Shown: positions 52,788 through 61,253, counted from the stretch's first letter. The stretch is 64,000 nt of DNA from Fimbriimonadaceae bacterium (GCA_019638675.1 JAHBTE010000001.1:1334605-1398604), one strand, 5' to 3'. Translations and numbers: made by a program. The notes: generated by a model not told the origin, from the sequence alone.

Positions 52788-53735
52788 ATGTTTGTAGCCG
52801 ATATGGCGACTCGGGTCTACGCCGAGATGGGGAAGGCGCTGGTTGGTCAAAGCCGCGCGGTTGAACAATCACTTGTTGCGCTTCTTGCAGACGGTCACTG
52901 TTTGCTTCAAGGTGTTCCCGGACTTGGAAAAACTTTGCTCGTTCGAGCTTTGTCTCAGGTGATGTCCCTTGAATTCAAACGAATTCAGTTCACTCCTGAC
53001 TTGATGCCGAGCGATGTGATCGGTACAAACATTTTTGACCAGAAAACGAGCGACTTTTCACTCCGCAAAGGGCCGATTTTCACATCAGTTTTGTTGGCAG
53101 ACGAAATCAACCGAACTCCGCCCAAAACTCAGGCCGCATTGCTCGAGGCAATGGAAGAACGCCAGGCAACGATTGACGGCGTTCGCTATGAACTTCCCAA
53201 ACCATTTATTGTTTTCGCCACTCAAAACCCTATTGAATACGAGGGCACTTATCCTCTGCCCGAAGCGCAGCAAGACCGATTCCTATTCAAAATCGTCATG
53301 GATTATCCTGGCGATGAGCAGGAAGTTGATATTCTTCGCCGTTTCCACGGAGGGTTCCGCGCCCAAAAACTGGAAGACGCGAATATACAGCCAATACTAG
53401 ACCTCGCGTCGCTCGAAAAAATGAGATCAGAAGTGCGGGAAGTTAAGATGGAAGATCGGATGTTCCGCTACATTTACGACATCGTACGGGCAACTAGAAG
53501 CAGTGGCGACTTGATGGTTGGAGGTTCTCCTCGGGCAGGATTAGCACTTGTTTCTGCATCACAAGCCTTAGCCGCTATTCGTGGAAGAGATTTTGTGATT
53601 CCCGATGATATCAAGGAACTTGCGATGCCAGTTCTCAGGCACAGGGTGCTTCTCAAACCAGAAGCGGAAATCGAAGGCCACGGCGTTGAGCAAGTCTTGC
53701 AAAGGATTCTCGACGCGCAGGTCGTGCCTCGCTAA
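52788..53735 (+). CDS. MoxR-family AAA+ ATPase
   Basis: The Walker A motif is GVPGLGKTLLVRAL and Walker B is LLADEINRTPPKTQAALLEA; sensor 1 (FATQNPIEYEGTYPLPEAQ) and the C-terminal lid are present. MoxR proteins are chaperone-like ATPases that usually work with von Willebrand-domain partners, none of which is adjacent. The ATG at 52788 is preferred over 52740 because family similarity and a GGAG box fit it. The length is 315 aa. Confidence 0.93.
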   Translation: MFVADMATRVYAEMGKALVGQSRAVEQSLVALLADGHCLLQGVPGLGKTLLVRALSQVMSLEFKRIQFTPDLMPSDVIGTNIFDQKTSDFSLRKGPIFTSVLLADEINRTPPKTQAALLEAMEERQATIDGVRYELPKPFIVFATQNPIEYEGTYPLPEAQQDRFLFKIVMDYPGDEQEVDILRRFHGGFRAQKLEDANIQPILDLASLEKMRSEVREVKMEDRMFRYIYDIVRATRSSGDLMVGGSPRAGLALVSASQALAAIRGRDFVIPDDIKELAMPVLRHRVLLKPEAEIEGHGVEQVLQRILDAQVVPR

Positions 53736-53748
53736 TTAGGAAACCCCG

Positions 53749-54735
53749 ATGATCCGAGCACTCTTCGTTCTGCGGCAACCAGCAGGCGGAACCGCATTTT
53801 TTGCCCGTCAATTGGCGGAAGCTCTGGAAGAACTCGATATCGAAGTGGTGGTCGATGAAGTCAGCGACTGGATTCCTGATAAAACTGGCTGGCAAGTAGA
53901 CCGTGGAGTCAGCAAAAAACTTCGGGATGCTGCAAAAGGGTTCGATATTATCATCCCGTTTGGCTACCGCGCGGCTTGGGCTTGTGGGGAAGCGTTTTAT
54001 CTCAAAAAGCCATGGGCTTATGTCGCTTACGACACGCCCCGCACAACTCACCAACAACTGGTTGACCGGCTTTCTAGTGCCCGCGCAGGAATCTGTTGCT
54101 CACGCACAACTAAACGAGTCTTGGATGAAGCCGATGCGGTCAATCTTGAAGTCGTCATCCCCGGGTTAAAAGTTCCGCAAGGATTGCCGACCAAGCAAGC
54201 CGTTCGCGCGGATTTAGGATTACGAGACGACGCAAGAATTGTCGCTTGCATGGGTCGGGCAGTAAGTGATTCTGGCCTTGATGCATTCGATGATATTGTT
54301 GGCATGCTGAAAGAGGAAGTTCCAAGGCTAGAAGGATTGGTGCTTCCAATTAGCGGACAACCTAATCTCAAGAACTGCCGATTGATGCAAAAAACTCTTG
54401 ATCCGTGGCATTTTCTTCAAGCCGCCGATTTAGTAATCGTTCCGGCCAGGCGAGCCGGTTTTTCGATGAGTGCGGCAATGGCAATGTCGCTCGGTAAGGC
54501 AGTACTCGCGCGCCAGCTTCCTTCACTTCGTGAACTCGGAGTCCCCGACGTCAGTATGGAATTTTTTGAAGGCGATGACGACGCTTACTACCGCGCGATG
54601 GATATGTTGTCGGCTCCGGTATATCTCGAAACCCTCGGTACTGCCGCAAAAACTCGGGCCGAGGATTATCTCAGCTTAGACCGTTGTGCCCGCGAGTTCC
54701 GCGATCTTATCCGGGACATTGTGACTAAATCGTAA
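53749..54735 (+). CDS. Glycosyltransferase (GT-B fold, GT4-like)
   Basis: The 328-aa protein has an N-terminal VLRQPAGGTAFFARQLAEAL and a middle hinge at DLGLRDDARIVACMGRAV. The C-terminal nucleotide-sugar side follows, with FLQAADLVIVPARRAGFSMS and AMAMSLGKAVLA, the usual GT4 acidic/Gly-rich donor region in relaxed form. No transmembrane part is seen. The donor and acceptor are unknown. It is 13 bp after the MoxR gene, on the same strand. Confidence 0.8.
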   Translation: MIRALFVLRQPAGGTAFFARQLAEALEELDIEVVVDEVSDWIPDKTGWQVDRGVSKKLRDAAKGFDIIIPFGYRAAWACGEAFYLKKPWAYVAYDTPRTTHQQLVDRLSSARAGICCSRTTKRVLDEADAVNLEVVIPGLKVPQGLPTKQAVRADLGLRDDARIVACMGRAVSDSGLDAFDDIVGMLKEEVPRLEGLVLPISGQPNLKNCRLMQKTLDPWHFLQAADLVIVPARRAGFSMSAAMAMSLGKAVLARQLPSLRELGVPDVSMEFFEGDDDAYYRAMDMLSAPVYLETLGTAAKTRAEDYLSLDRCAREFRDLIRDIVTKS

Positions 54736-54755
54736 CGCGGCAGCGAGCTTGGCGT

Positions 54756-54840
54756 TATAGTAATAAGTGCGGGCTCACCAGGGCAGGTGGTAACGGAGGA
54801 CGGAGTAGGGATGCTCCACCCGCATTTATAGTTGTTTTTA
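54756..54840 (+). ncRNA. Candidate small structured RNA or structured 3' end
   Basis: A -10-like TATAGT (54756-54761) is followed, at the distance of a start site, by TGCGGG (54768-54773), which pairs with CCCGCA (54819-54824). Inside are two hairpins: CACC-AGGGCA-GGTG (54776-54789) and GGAG-TAGGGATG-CTCC (54802-54817). A T-rich tract follows. No -35 box is clear. It could be an independent small RNA or the structured tail of the glycosyltransferase mRNA. I cannot match it to a known family. Confidence 0.4.
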
Positions 54841-54905
54841 AACACCCCCTTAGAATTACTTGTGGAGTAAATTTAGATTTCAACCTTAATGAATCCCATA
54901 AGTTC

Positions 54906-55397
54906 ATGATTGCTCTCCTCGCCGCCGCCGTCATCGGAGCCTCGCAAGATGGGGTTTCAAACGTGAGAGATTCTGGCCCGGAATCTCAATTCTCTACAAT
55001 TCAGGATGTTGCTACCATGGTCGGACATTCACTCTATGCTCCAAACAACACGGCCCGCGGGTTTGCCCTTAAAACGATAGAAATCGTTGATGCACCGAAA
55101 TCATCTTCATTGCCTGGACTTGATGCGCGAAAAGCGGTTCGTATGCGGTTTGTCAACAAATCAACTTCTACTGCTTTCGATATCTATCAATCGAAAAATG
55201 CAAATTCAGTTGATTTGAATAAGCACATGAATTGGCTGACCCAATCCAATCTGTTTGAAGCTTCAGTAAGTAAACAAGACACTTATGCGGTGGCAAGGCG
55301 AGGAACCCTAGATATCGCTTTTGTCGGCGGTTTGGTGAGCGAGCCATCTGCCCAAGAACTGATCAAGCGAATGGTGAAGATCGACCCGAAGAAATAG
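54906..55397 (+). CDS. Small secreted protein of unknown function
   Basis: The signal peptide (MIALLAAAVIGASQDG) is followed by ~145 residues of mixed alpha/beta sequence (DVATMVGHSLYAPNN, AVRMRFVNKSTSTAFDIYQ, YAVARRGTLDIAFVGG). The layout resembles small exported lipoprotein-like domains found next to anti-sigma factors, but no lipobox is present. It ends before a bidirectional terminator shared with msrB. Confidence 0.6.
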   Translation: MIALLAAAVIGASQDGVSNVRDSGPESQFSTIQDVATMVGHSLYAPNNTARGFALKTIEIVDAPKSSSLPGLDARKAVRMRFVNKSTSTAFDIYQSKNANSVDLNKHMNWLTQSNLFEASVSKQDTYAVARRGTLDIAFVGGLVSEPSAQELIKRMVKIDPKK

Positions 55398-55425
55398 AAT
55401 TACACAAGCTCAATCCTCAAATCTG

Positions 55426-55457
55426 AAACGGCCCCTGCTAAAAGCAAGGGCCGTTTT
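55426..55457. terminator. Bidirectional terminator between secreted-protein gene and msrB
   Basis: AAACGGCCC...TGC pairs with GCA..GGGCCGTTT, with one C/A mismatch. T residues follow on the plus strand and A residues precede it, so the hairpin can stop transcripts from both convergent genes. Confidence 0.8.
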
Positions 55458-55458
55458 C

Positions 55459-55869
55459 TTATTTTGATTCTTTGTCTTTAAAAGCGATACTCACACTATT
55501 GATGCAGTACCGTTTGCCCGTAGGGGTTTTAGGGGCATCTTCAAATACGTGCCCGAGGTGAGAGCCACAGTTCTTGCAGAGCACCTCGATTCGGTGCATT
55601 CCGTACGAAGTGTCACCCACGTATTCGATTGTGTCGTGATGCGCACGAAAGAAGCTCGGCCACCCGCACCCTGAATCAAATTTGGTGGTGCTATCAAACA
55701 AGAGCGCATTACAGGCTTTGCAGTGATATTCGCCTTCACCCTTAAAATCCCAATACTCGCCGGTGAAGGCACGTTCGGTGCCGTGCTCGCGGAGGACGTG
55801 GTATTCGTCTTCAGTGAGCTGAGCCTTCCATTCGGCTTCCGATTTTTCGACGTTGTATTTGTCGCTCAT
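55459..55869 (-). CDS. msrB: Peptide-methionine (R)-S-oxide reductase
   Basis: MsrB repairs oxidised methionine of the R form. The zinc cysteines (CKAC and CKNC), the GCGWPSFF substrate pocket and the catalytic Cys in KRYCINSVSIAF are all present in 136 aa. It lacks a signal, so it acts in the cytoplasm. Its ATG overlaps the stop of the large membrane protein gene (ATGA), placing it last in the ECF sigma operon and hinting that the sigma factor may respond to oxidative damage. Confidence 0.95.
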   Translation of the reverse strand: MSDKYNVEKSEAEWKAQLTEDEYHVLREHGTERAFTGEYWDFKGEGEYHCKACNALLFDSTTKFDSGCGWPSFFRAHHDTIEYVGDTSYGMHRIEVLCKNCGSHLGHVFEDAPKTPTGKRYCINSVSIAFKDKESK

Positions 55870-57608
55870 TTGCTTGGTTTTACGCCGAGATCAATAGGGT
55901 TTGTTGCTGAGTTTGGGTCTGAAATTGCCCGCATAAATTCTTCTTTGTATTTACCAATCGCGATTCTGTCTAAATCTGGAAACGAAGCTAGTCGGGCCGT
56001 AGACTGAATATTGATAATCAACGAAGCAATAAACATGGCTAAACCGACAGAAGCAATGAGATTAGCTTGAAAACGACCACGCATTTTATCTGAACTAGCA
56101 AGACCGATTGCACCTAGGAAGAGCCAGAAAGTCAGTGAATCGAGAAATGATCTTACAGGCGCGAATTCGCCCGACTTGACTATCCAGCAGATCGACGCTA
56201 TTGGTATTAAGAGTATTAAGACTAAATCCAGATTCTTGGCTGAAGTGGAATCGACCCTTCTGTTTTTGTGCCAAGCCAAAATCGCAAGTATTGAGCCTAG
56301 ACTCATTTCAATAATCACGATAGCGATATCAATTTGTGGCTCAAGAGCCCATATTGCAAAGGCGACAATTGAAACGTGGATGACTGGAATGAATCTTTCG
56401 GTGTAAGCGATTAATGCCAGAGGAACGCAGATCAAAGCTAGTATTGTTCCTACAGAACTCTGAACGTATCGTGTCTGGTATGAGAAAGCCATTGGCGACA
56501 AGATAGCAAGTGCACCGAGATAGCGAATTGATCTGAACCAAGGTTTTGTCGAATATTTGGATGACAGGAGGACGGTAATGACAAGCAACACTGCAGTTAA
56601 TAGTGAATATAGTGGTAGGGCGTTGATTGCTGGCCACAGGTTAAATAGCCGTTGCCATTCACTAAAGGCGTCGTTTAATTCTTTGGAGATATTTTCAGAA
56701 TATTTCTCGGATGCTTTAAAAAGGTGACCGCTGTCAAGATCTTTGGCAACTGCTATAGATTCTAGAAGGTCTGCGTCGTAGCTCTTGATGGCTACGGTAT
56801 TTCCGGGCTCATAGCTTTTAGTGGAGGTGCTAATAACTCCCCTCCCAAAGAGATGAGTGACAGTATGTTTTGACTCTTTTGCAATTAAAACACCAATCTT
56901 TGCGACAAGTATTCGGTCTTCGATATTTTTTTCTGGGGCAGCGTTGCCAACAAAGCCTTTTAAAGTTTTACTAATTTGAGCTAGGTGGTTGAAAAAAATA
57001 GTGCTGTTGATTGATTGACGCTCAAACTCTGATGGCTGAAACTTAAGTGCTTTGATCTTAATATCGCCTTCTTCCCACCCATATTCGTTGTAATACTTAC
57101 AGCCCTCGGCTTGTAACAGATATTTCTTAACTGCGTCCCTATCTCCTTCAAAACTGACATATGTAGCCATCTGTAAGGGGAAGAACGCATTCTCTGGATC
57201 TAGTCGCGCACCTTTCTCCGCAACGGCTTTTAGTTCCTGCATGTATTCAGCTATCTTTATCCATTCAGCCTTGGTTGGCTTGTATTTCGTAAGGATTGGT
57301 ATGTACGAGTTGCGAGATGCAATTGCTAATACGGCGGGATCGTGGGAGCGTAATGCAATTTGCAGAAATCTGTTGGCACGAGCAAACGGGTTTGGGTTAC
57401 CCACGCCGAGCCTAATAATTCTGCCTTCCAGAGCAATCAGCAACTCTGCGTTCGGCCCATGGAAGTAGCTGGAATCGGCAGTTCCCGAATTATTAAGAGT
57501 ACGAATTCGCTCGGCGAAATTTAATCGACCGGCAGGCAAAGCCAGGTAGATAATCAGGCACAAGAGGGCTAAGCCCCCGATGATCTTAAGGGGTTTGAGG
57601 GATTCCAT
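55866..57608 (-). CDS. Large membrane protein of the ECF sigma operon
   Basis: The 580-aa protein begins with one transmembrane helix (about residues 8-26). A ~300-residue extracytoplasmic helical region with tetratricopeptide-like spacing follows (around YMQELKAVAEKGARLDPEN). The C-terminal third holds roughly eight predicted transmembrane helices. I see no enzyme motif. Its position between a small ORF and msrB in the sigma operon suggests a role in signal sensing or envelope repair; this is inference. Confidence 0.65.
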   Translation of the reverse strand: MESLKPLKIIGGLALLCLIIYLALPAGRLNFAERIRTLNNSGTADSSYFHGPNAELLIALEGRIIRLGVGNPNPFARANRFLQIALRSHDPAVLAIASRNSYIPILTKYKPTKAEWIKIAEYMQELKAVAEKGARLDPENAFFPLQMATYVSFEGDRDAVKKYLLQAEGCKYYNEYGWEEGDIKIKALKFQPSEFERQSINSTIFFNHLAQISKTLKGFVGNAAPEKNIEDRILVAKIGVLIAKESKHTVTHLFGRGVISTSTKSYEPGNTVAIKSYDADLLESIAVAKDLDSGHLFKASEKYSENISKELNDAFSEWQRLFNLWPAINALPLYSLLTAVLLVITVLLSSKYSTKPWFRSIRYLGALAILSPMAFSYQTRYVQSSVGTILALICVPLALIAYTERFIPVIHVSIVAFAIWALEPQIDIAIVIIEMSLGSILAILAWHKNRRVDSTSAKNLDLVLILLIPIASICWIVKSGEFAPVRSFLDSLTFWLFLGAIGLASSDKMRGRFQANLIASVGLAMFIASLIINIQSTARLASFPDLDRIAIGKYKEEFMRAISDPNSATNPIDLGVKPSK

Positions 57609-57620
57609 GGGGGATTTCCG

Positions 57621-57782
57621 CTACGGTTTGATTTCCGCCTTGTGAACAGGCACGGTCAACTGCTTGCGAGCAAACATAGCAATGATTTTCGACTGCGCTT
57701 TTTCAGATTTTGATGGTTGGGGTGTGTATACCAACCGATCGTAGTGGTCGGTTAAAAGGCGGTTGATATCGCGGTTTTTCAT
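57621..57782 (-). CDS. Small 53-residue ORF coupled to the ECF sigma gene
   Basis: ATG at 57782 overlaps the sigma gene's TGA (ATGA), and the frame runs 53 codons to a TAG. The product is basic (MKNRDINRLLTDHYDRLVYT and SKSEKAQSKIIAMFARKQ). It has no zinc-finger His/Cys motif, unlike common ZAS-type anti-sigma factors, and no transmembrane part. Its place and coupling are exactly where an anti-sigma gene usually sits, so a short sigma-binding protein is possible. Confidence 0.6.
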   Translation of the reverse strand: MKNRDINRLLTDHYDRLVYTPQPSKSEKAQSKIIAMFARKQLTVPVHKAEIKP

Positions 57783-58270
57783 TCACCTGCCTCCCAAATC
57801 TTTTTGAATTCAGCGCGGGCATTGTTCAGCCGGCTACCAACAGTTCCGATAGGAATTTCGAGTGTTTCTGCGATTTCCCGGTAGGAATAACCTTCGCCGT
57901 GAGCAAGCGCAAGAATCGCTTGATGGTCCACCGATAGTTGGCTCAAGGCTTGCCTAATCTCAAAATCCAAAACTGGATCTTCCGTGTTCGGAAGACTCTC
58001 TGAAAGCTCAATCTGCGGTTGTTGGCGCTTAAGAATATCAATCGAGCAGTTCGTAACCGTACGACGCACATACTTAATGAGTTCGGGCAGGAGCATAGGT
58101 AGCTCAGGTGTCTGAAGCAGACGGAGAAATGCGGTCTGAACCACGTCTTCGGCTAAAGTTGGGTTACCCGTTATTCGAAGAGCAAGCCGGAACGACTCCC
58201 CACGATAGACTTCAAGAATTGCAGACCGATCTAGGATTTGGGAATGCCGGAGCGAAAATTGATTAGTCAT
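57779..58270 (-). CDS. ECF-type RNA polymerase sigma factor
   Basis: Region 2 is visible in FRLALRITGNPTLAEDVVQT and region 4 in EGYSYREIAETLEIPIGTVG with the following helix NNARAEFKKIW. The 163-aa length is normal for an ECF factor. It heads an operon of four genes ending with msrB. Its target promoters are unknown; autoregulation is typical of this class. Confidence 0.93.
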   Translation of the reverse strand: MTNQFSLRHSQILDRSAILEVYRGESFRLALRITGNPTLAEDVVQTAFLRLLQTPELPMLLPELIKYVRRTVTNCSIDILKRQQPQIELSESLPNTEDPVLDFEIRQALSQLSVDHQAILALAHGEGYSYREIAETLEIPIGTVGSRLNNARAEFKKIWEAGE

Positions 58271-58325
58271 TTGCCCTTGTAATAGTAGTAACTGATTGTA
58301 TTCAAGAATTCTTCATTCAAAAATA

Positions 58326-58361
58326 AAAAAATCCCTGCTTGTGATTAAGCAGGGATTTTTT
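58326..58361 (-). terminator. Rho-independent terminator after superoxide dismutase gene
   Basis: A perfect hairpin AAAATCCCTGCTT / AAGCAGGGATTTT follows the superoxide dismutase stop. On the minus strand it is followed by a U-rich run. It separates this gene from the sigma operon start. Confidence 0.85.
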
Positions 58362-58373
58362 GGCACTTAAAGA

Positions 58374-58979
58374 TTACTTCGGCAATCTTGCGTTGACCGC
58401 ATTCCAGTCAATGCATTGCATATAAGCTTCGATGTACTTCATTCGTGCGGCTTGGAAATCTAGGAAGTAAGCGTGCTCGTAAACATCCATTGCCAGTAGC
58501 AATGTGTGGTTCCAGGTCGGGAAAGTGTCTTGCGCATCACCGATGTAGGTATGGACACGTTGCTCATCGTGGTCGTAGCCCAGGAAAACCCAACCTCTAC
58601 CTGCCATGCCAGTTGATTTCCAATCGGCTTCCCAATGCTCAAAACTTCCGTAAGATTCTTTAATGAGAGTGGCCACGTTGCCGCTCGCGGCTCCACCATC
58701 GCCACCCATAGTATCGAAGTAAACCGTGTGATTGATAAATCCGCCGTAGGCGAATGCATAGTTCACTTTTAGCGCCCGCATTTGGCTGTAGATTTGGTTG
58801 GCTTTGCTCGGATCCGTATCGATTTCGTGCAGTGCCTTGCGGATTTCGTTAGTTTTGTTTGCGTAGCCTTTCCAGAGGCCCAAGTGAGCATCGTGGGTCG
58901 CTTTTGAAATGCCCACTTTCTCGGAAGAATAAACTTTTGCGGGAATGGCTTCGGGGACGGTAACGAGTTTTGGTTCCAT
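58374..58979 (-). CDS. Superoxide dismutase (Fe/Mn type)
   Basis: The start is at MEPKLVTVPEA, preceded by an AGAGAAG box, giving 201 aa, the usual size; earlier in-frame codons give a 242-aa frame with an unlikely leader. Metal-ligand regions are visible: an early His in HDAHLGLW, INHTVYFDTMGG, then WNHTLLLAMDVYEHAYF with Asp and His. The enzyme disposes of superoxide in the cytoplasm. The metal cannot be told from these residues alone. Confidence 0.93.
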   Translation of the reverse strand: MEPKLVTVPEAIPAKVYSSEKVGISKATHDAHLGLWKGYANKTNEIRKALHEIDTDPSKANQIYSQMRALKVNYAFAYGGFINHTVYFDTMGGDGGAASGNVATLIKESYGSFEHWEADWKSTGMAGRGWVFLGYDHDEQRVHTYIGDAQDTFPTWNHTLLLAMDVYEHAYFLDFQAARMKYIEAYMQCIDWNAVNARLPK

Positions 58980-59140
58980 GGTTACTTCTCTGCTTAACAT
59001 CTCCATTTTAGCTACGATTACTGGTGGCTGAGTGTGCTCTCGATGGGCCAACGGCGAATAACTCATAAAGAAAATGGGAATTTTTAAAAAAACTGGTATC
59101 AAGTCTTCTTAATAGCCCGCCGACTGTGTAACCTAGAACT

Positions 59141-59614
59141 ATGGACGAAGCACTTCACAGGTCTTTGAGCGCGGCACCAAAGGTGATCGAGCGAATTCTC
59201 CGCGTATTCCCACATGATCGAATTGATGATCGCGTGGACTCCGACCGATTTACTGCGAGGGAAGTTGTAGCCCACCTTGCAGATTACGAACAAACTGTCC
59301 TAGATCGGATTCGTGTTGCCCATGATAAGCCGGGCCGCGAAGTTCCATTTTATGAGCCGGATGCTCGTGCCGCTGAGCACCACTTCGGCGATAAGGAAGT
59401 TTTCCACGAAGCGGAAGTTTATGAATCGCGCCGTCGCATGACCATGGATTATCTGGATGGATTCACCGCAGATGATTGGTCGAAGACAATGAAGCGCCCA
59501 GACGGAGCAGAATACACGATCCGAGAATTTGTCCAATTTGTGCTGATGCATGACATGGAACATCTGGAGCAACTTTCAAGCTATTTGGCAACTGAAGTTG
59601 CAACAATCATCTAA
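59141..59614 (+). CDS. DinB-family protein
   Basis: The four-helix DinB fold shows metal-binding-type His residues in TAREVVAHLADYE and a late HDMEHLEQLSSYL. The opening is SLSAAPKVIERILRVF. Proteins of this group include thiol transferases and many of unknown function. The length is 157 aa. A terminator follows the stop. Confidence 0.85.
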   Translation: MDEALHRSLSAAPKVIERILRVFPHDRIDDRVDSDRFTAREVVAHLADYEQTVLDRIRVAHDKPGREVPFYEPDARAAEHHFGDKEVFHEAEVYESRRRMTMDYLDGFTADDWSKTMKRPDGAEYTIREFVQFVLMHDMEHLEQLSSYLATEVATII

Positions 59615-59626
59615 GAAGTAGGAATC

Positions 59627-59664
59627 AAAGTGGCTATCCGTATTAATGGGTAGCCACTTTTTTT
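59627..59664 (+). terminator. Rho-independent terminator after DinB gene
   Basis: AAAGTGGCTA pairs with TAGCCACTTT across a 14-base loop and is followed by a run of T residues. It lies 13 bp after the DinB stop. Confidence 0.85.
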
Positions 59665-59674
59665 GTGCCAAAAC

Positions 59675-59712
59675 CTAAAAAATTAGGACAACCATCGTGC
59701 AGGTCGTCCTAA
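59675..59712 (-). terminator. Terminator after first PEP-CTERM gene
   Basis: TTAGGAC (59683-59689) pairs with GTCCTAA (59706-59712), extended by ACC/GGT. Read on the minus strand, the hairpin is followed by a U-rich TTTTTTAGG tract, about 48 bp past the stop of the PEP-CTERM gene at 59760. Confidence 0.7.
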
Positions 59713-59759
59713 AGGAGTTGCGGAGTATGCGCGCCCCGCTATTGTGGGTTATTGACTTC

Positions 59760-60431
59760 TTATTTCTTGCGTTTGCGGCTTGCGGCAAGCGCGGCGGCTC
59801 CAGCAAGAATAGCCATGGTGGCTGGTTCTGGTACTGCTTCGAACGAATCAACCGCAATGTCGCCAGTGTTGCTTGTATCGATCTCGAAATACACTTGATC
59901 AACGTCGGCAAAATTGAAAGCACCAAAACTTGCGAAGCTGAAAGTCAGCAATTCAGGAGTGTTGATTGAACTGCCGAATACAGTTTGCGATGAACTAGCT
60001 GTTCCTGAGCTTCCAACGACGAAAATAGTGACCATCGTATCGCCGTCACGTGACAGGAGATTTAGATTAAATGCAGACTCTCCTGAAAGATCGAGGTTCA
60101 AGTCAGAGTTGGTTACAGTGTTAGGATCAACGTAATCGAATCCATAACCGATTTGGGCTCTTCCATCTACACCAGATTGGGAGTTTAAAGTGAGAACGCC
60201 TGCACTGGCATCAACGTCGATAGATAGTCCAAAAGCGTTTGACTGAACGTTAAGTGCCGCAACTCGGTCGCCGCCTAACATTGTTCCCGTCGAATTAAAA
60301 AATTGAGTGCCGGAGGTGATTGAACCGCTGAATGCGCCCGATGAGAAATCATCAATCAGCACGTAAGCGTTTGCAGAAGAAGCAGCGACTACTGCACCAG
60401 TGAACAAAATGGCATTTAAGTAAGTTTTCAT
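59760..60431 (-). CDS. PEP-CTERM surface protein 1
   Basis: ATG at 60431, behind a GGAGAG box, gives a signal peptide (MKTYLNAILFTGAVVAASS to ANA). The mature part begins VLIDDFSSGAFSG and is rich in Ser, Thr, Asn and Asp with few charged residues. The C-terminus ends in the sorting signal VPEPATMAILAGAAALAASR then KRKK. Such proteins are exported and processed by an exosortase. It is paralogous to the upstream gene, 18 bp apart, sharing VPEPA, DSFEA and FNFADVD. Confidence 0.9.
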   Translation of the reverse strand: MKTYLNAILFTGAVVAASSANAYVLIDDFSSGAFSGSITSGTQFFNSTGTMLGGDRVAALNVQSNAFGLSIDVDASAGVLTLNSQSGVDGRAQIGYGFDYVDPNTVTNSDLNLDLSGESAFNLNLLSRDGDTMVTIFVVGSSGTASSSQTVFGSSINTPELLTFSFASFGAFNFADVDQVYFEIDTSNTGDIAVDSFEAVPEPATMAILAGAAALAASRKRKK

Positions 60432-60449
60432 TTTTCTCTCCAAAATCAA

Positions 60450-61106
60450 TTAAGCCTTGCGCTTTTTGCGAGCAGCAAGTGCGGCCACTCCAAGGCCGAG
60501 GGCAACCATGGAAGCTGGTTCTGGAACCGCTTCAAAAGAATCGAGTACGACATCACCGCTAGGCGTGGTGTCGATGAAAAAGGCGATTCCATCTACGTCT
60601 GCAAAGTTGAATCCACCAAAGTCAGAGAACATGATGTCAATGGTTTGGTTGGTCAAAATCATATTTGGCGCGATATTGTAGAAGCTTGAAAAAGCCGAGC
60701 CAAATCCATCTTGGAATACCTGCATTTGAATCGTCGCAGGTAAATCATTTGATGCGAATGTGAATCTGAATCGATCTTGACCTGAGAGGTCAAGATTCAA
60801 AAAGTTTGTGAATTGGCTGTTAGCATCAGCTCCATAGCCGACCCATGCTTGAGCATCTACCAATGTTTGGGAATCCGAAACCAGTACCCCGTTTGTAACA
60901 ATCACACTGTGGGTTCTGTTGAGCGGATTCGCATCGATAATATTGTTTGTGTAACGGAATCCACCGGGAACACCCGCCGCCGTCACTAATACATTGTTTC
61001 CGGTTGAGATCACATCATTGATATTCCCAGTACTGAAATCATCAATCATTAAGGCATGAGCCGCTGACCCTGTGATCGCTAGGGCCAATAGAATGAATTT
61101 GCGCAT
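60450..61106 (-). CDS. PEP-CTERM surface protein 2
   Basis: ATG at 61106 follows AGAGGAAACA and gives a signal peptide (MRKFILLALAITGSAAHA). The body opens LMIDDFSTGNINDVISTG and ends in VPEPASMVALGLGVAALAAR plus KKRKA, the PEP-CTERM sorting signal. It shares its framework with protein 1, so a tandem duplication is likely. The pair is probably one transcript. No exosortase gene is in the window. Confidence 0.9.
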   Translation of the reverse strand: MRKFILLALAITGSAAHALMIDDFSTGNINDVISTGNNVLVTAAGVPGGFRYTNNIIDANPLNRTHSVIVTNGVLVSDSQTLVDAQAWVGYGADANSQFTNFLNLDLSGQDRFRFTFASNDLPATIQMQVFQDGFGSAFSSFYNIAPNMILTNQTIDIMFSDFGGFNFADVDGIAFFIDTTPSGDVVLDSFEAVPEPASMVALGLGVAALAARKKRKA

Positions 61107-61253
61107 ATTGTTTCCTCTGCAAAGAGCTGTCGGATACCATCTGCATCCGAACACTTCCCAGTATATAGTGTTAGTGCTTTGAAATGCCGTTAGGTTCCTA
61201 ACTACAGAGGTGAACTAGTACCTTTACTGGGTTTCAGGTTCAAACTGTATTAA
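61107..61253. other. Intergenic region upstream of the PEP-CTERM pair
   Basis: This stretch holds a -10-like TATACT on the minus strand (plus 61160-61165), about 55 bp before the start of the PEP-CTERM 2 gene. No good -35 hexamer is at the usual distance. It also has a short repeat GTTAGG-TT-CCTAAC. No coding sequence is seen. Confidence 0.35.

Noticed and set aside
54768-54824. SRP RNA or tRNA-like element
   Set aside because: The GGAA-type tip and the AGCAG side of SRP helix 8 are missing, and there is no T arm GTTCGA for a tRNA.
58980-59102. 41-residue leader on superoxide dismutase
   Set aside because: The mature-like start at MEPKLVT has a good ribosome site and gives normal family length; the leader is not signal-like.
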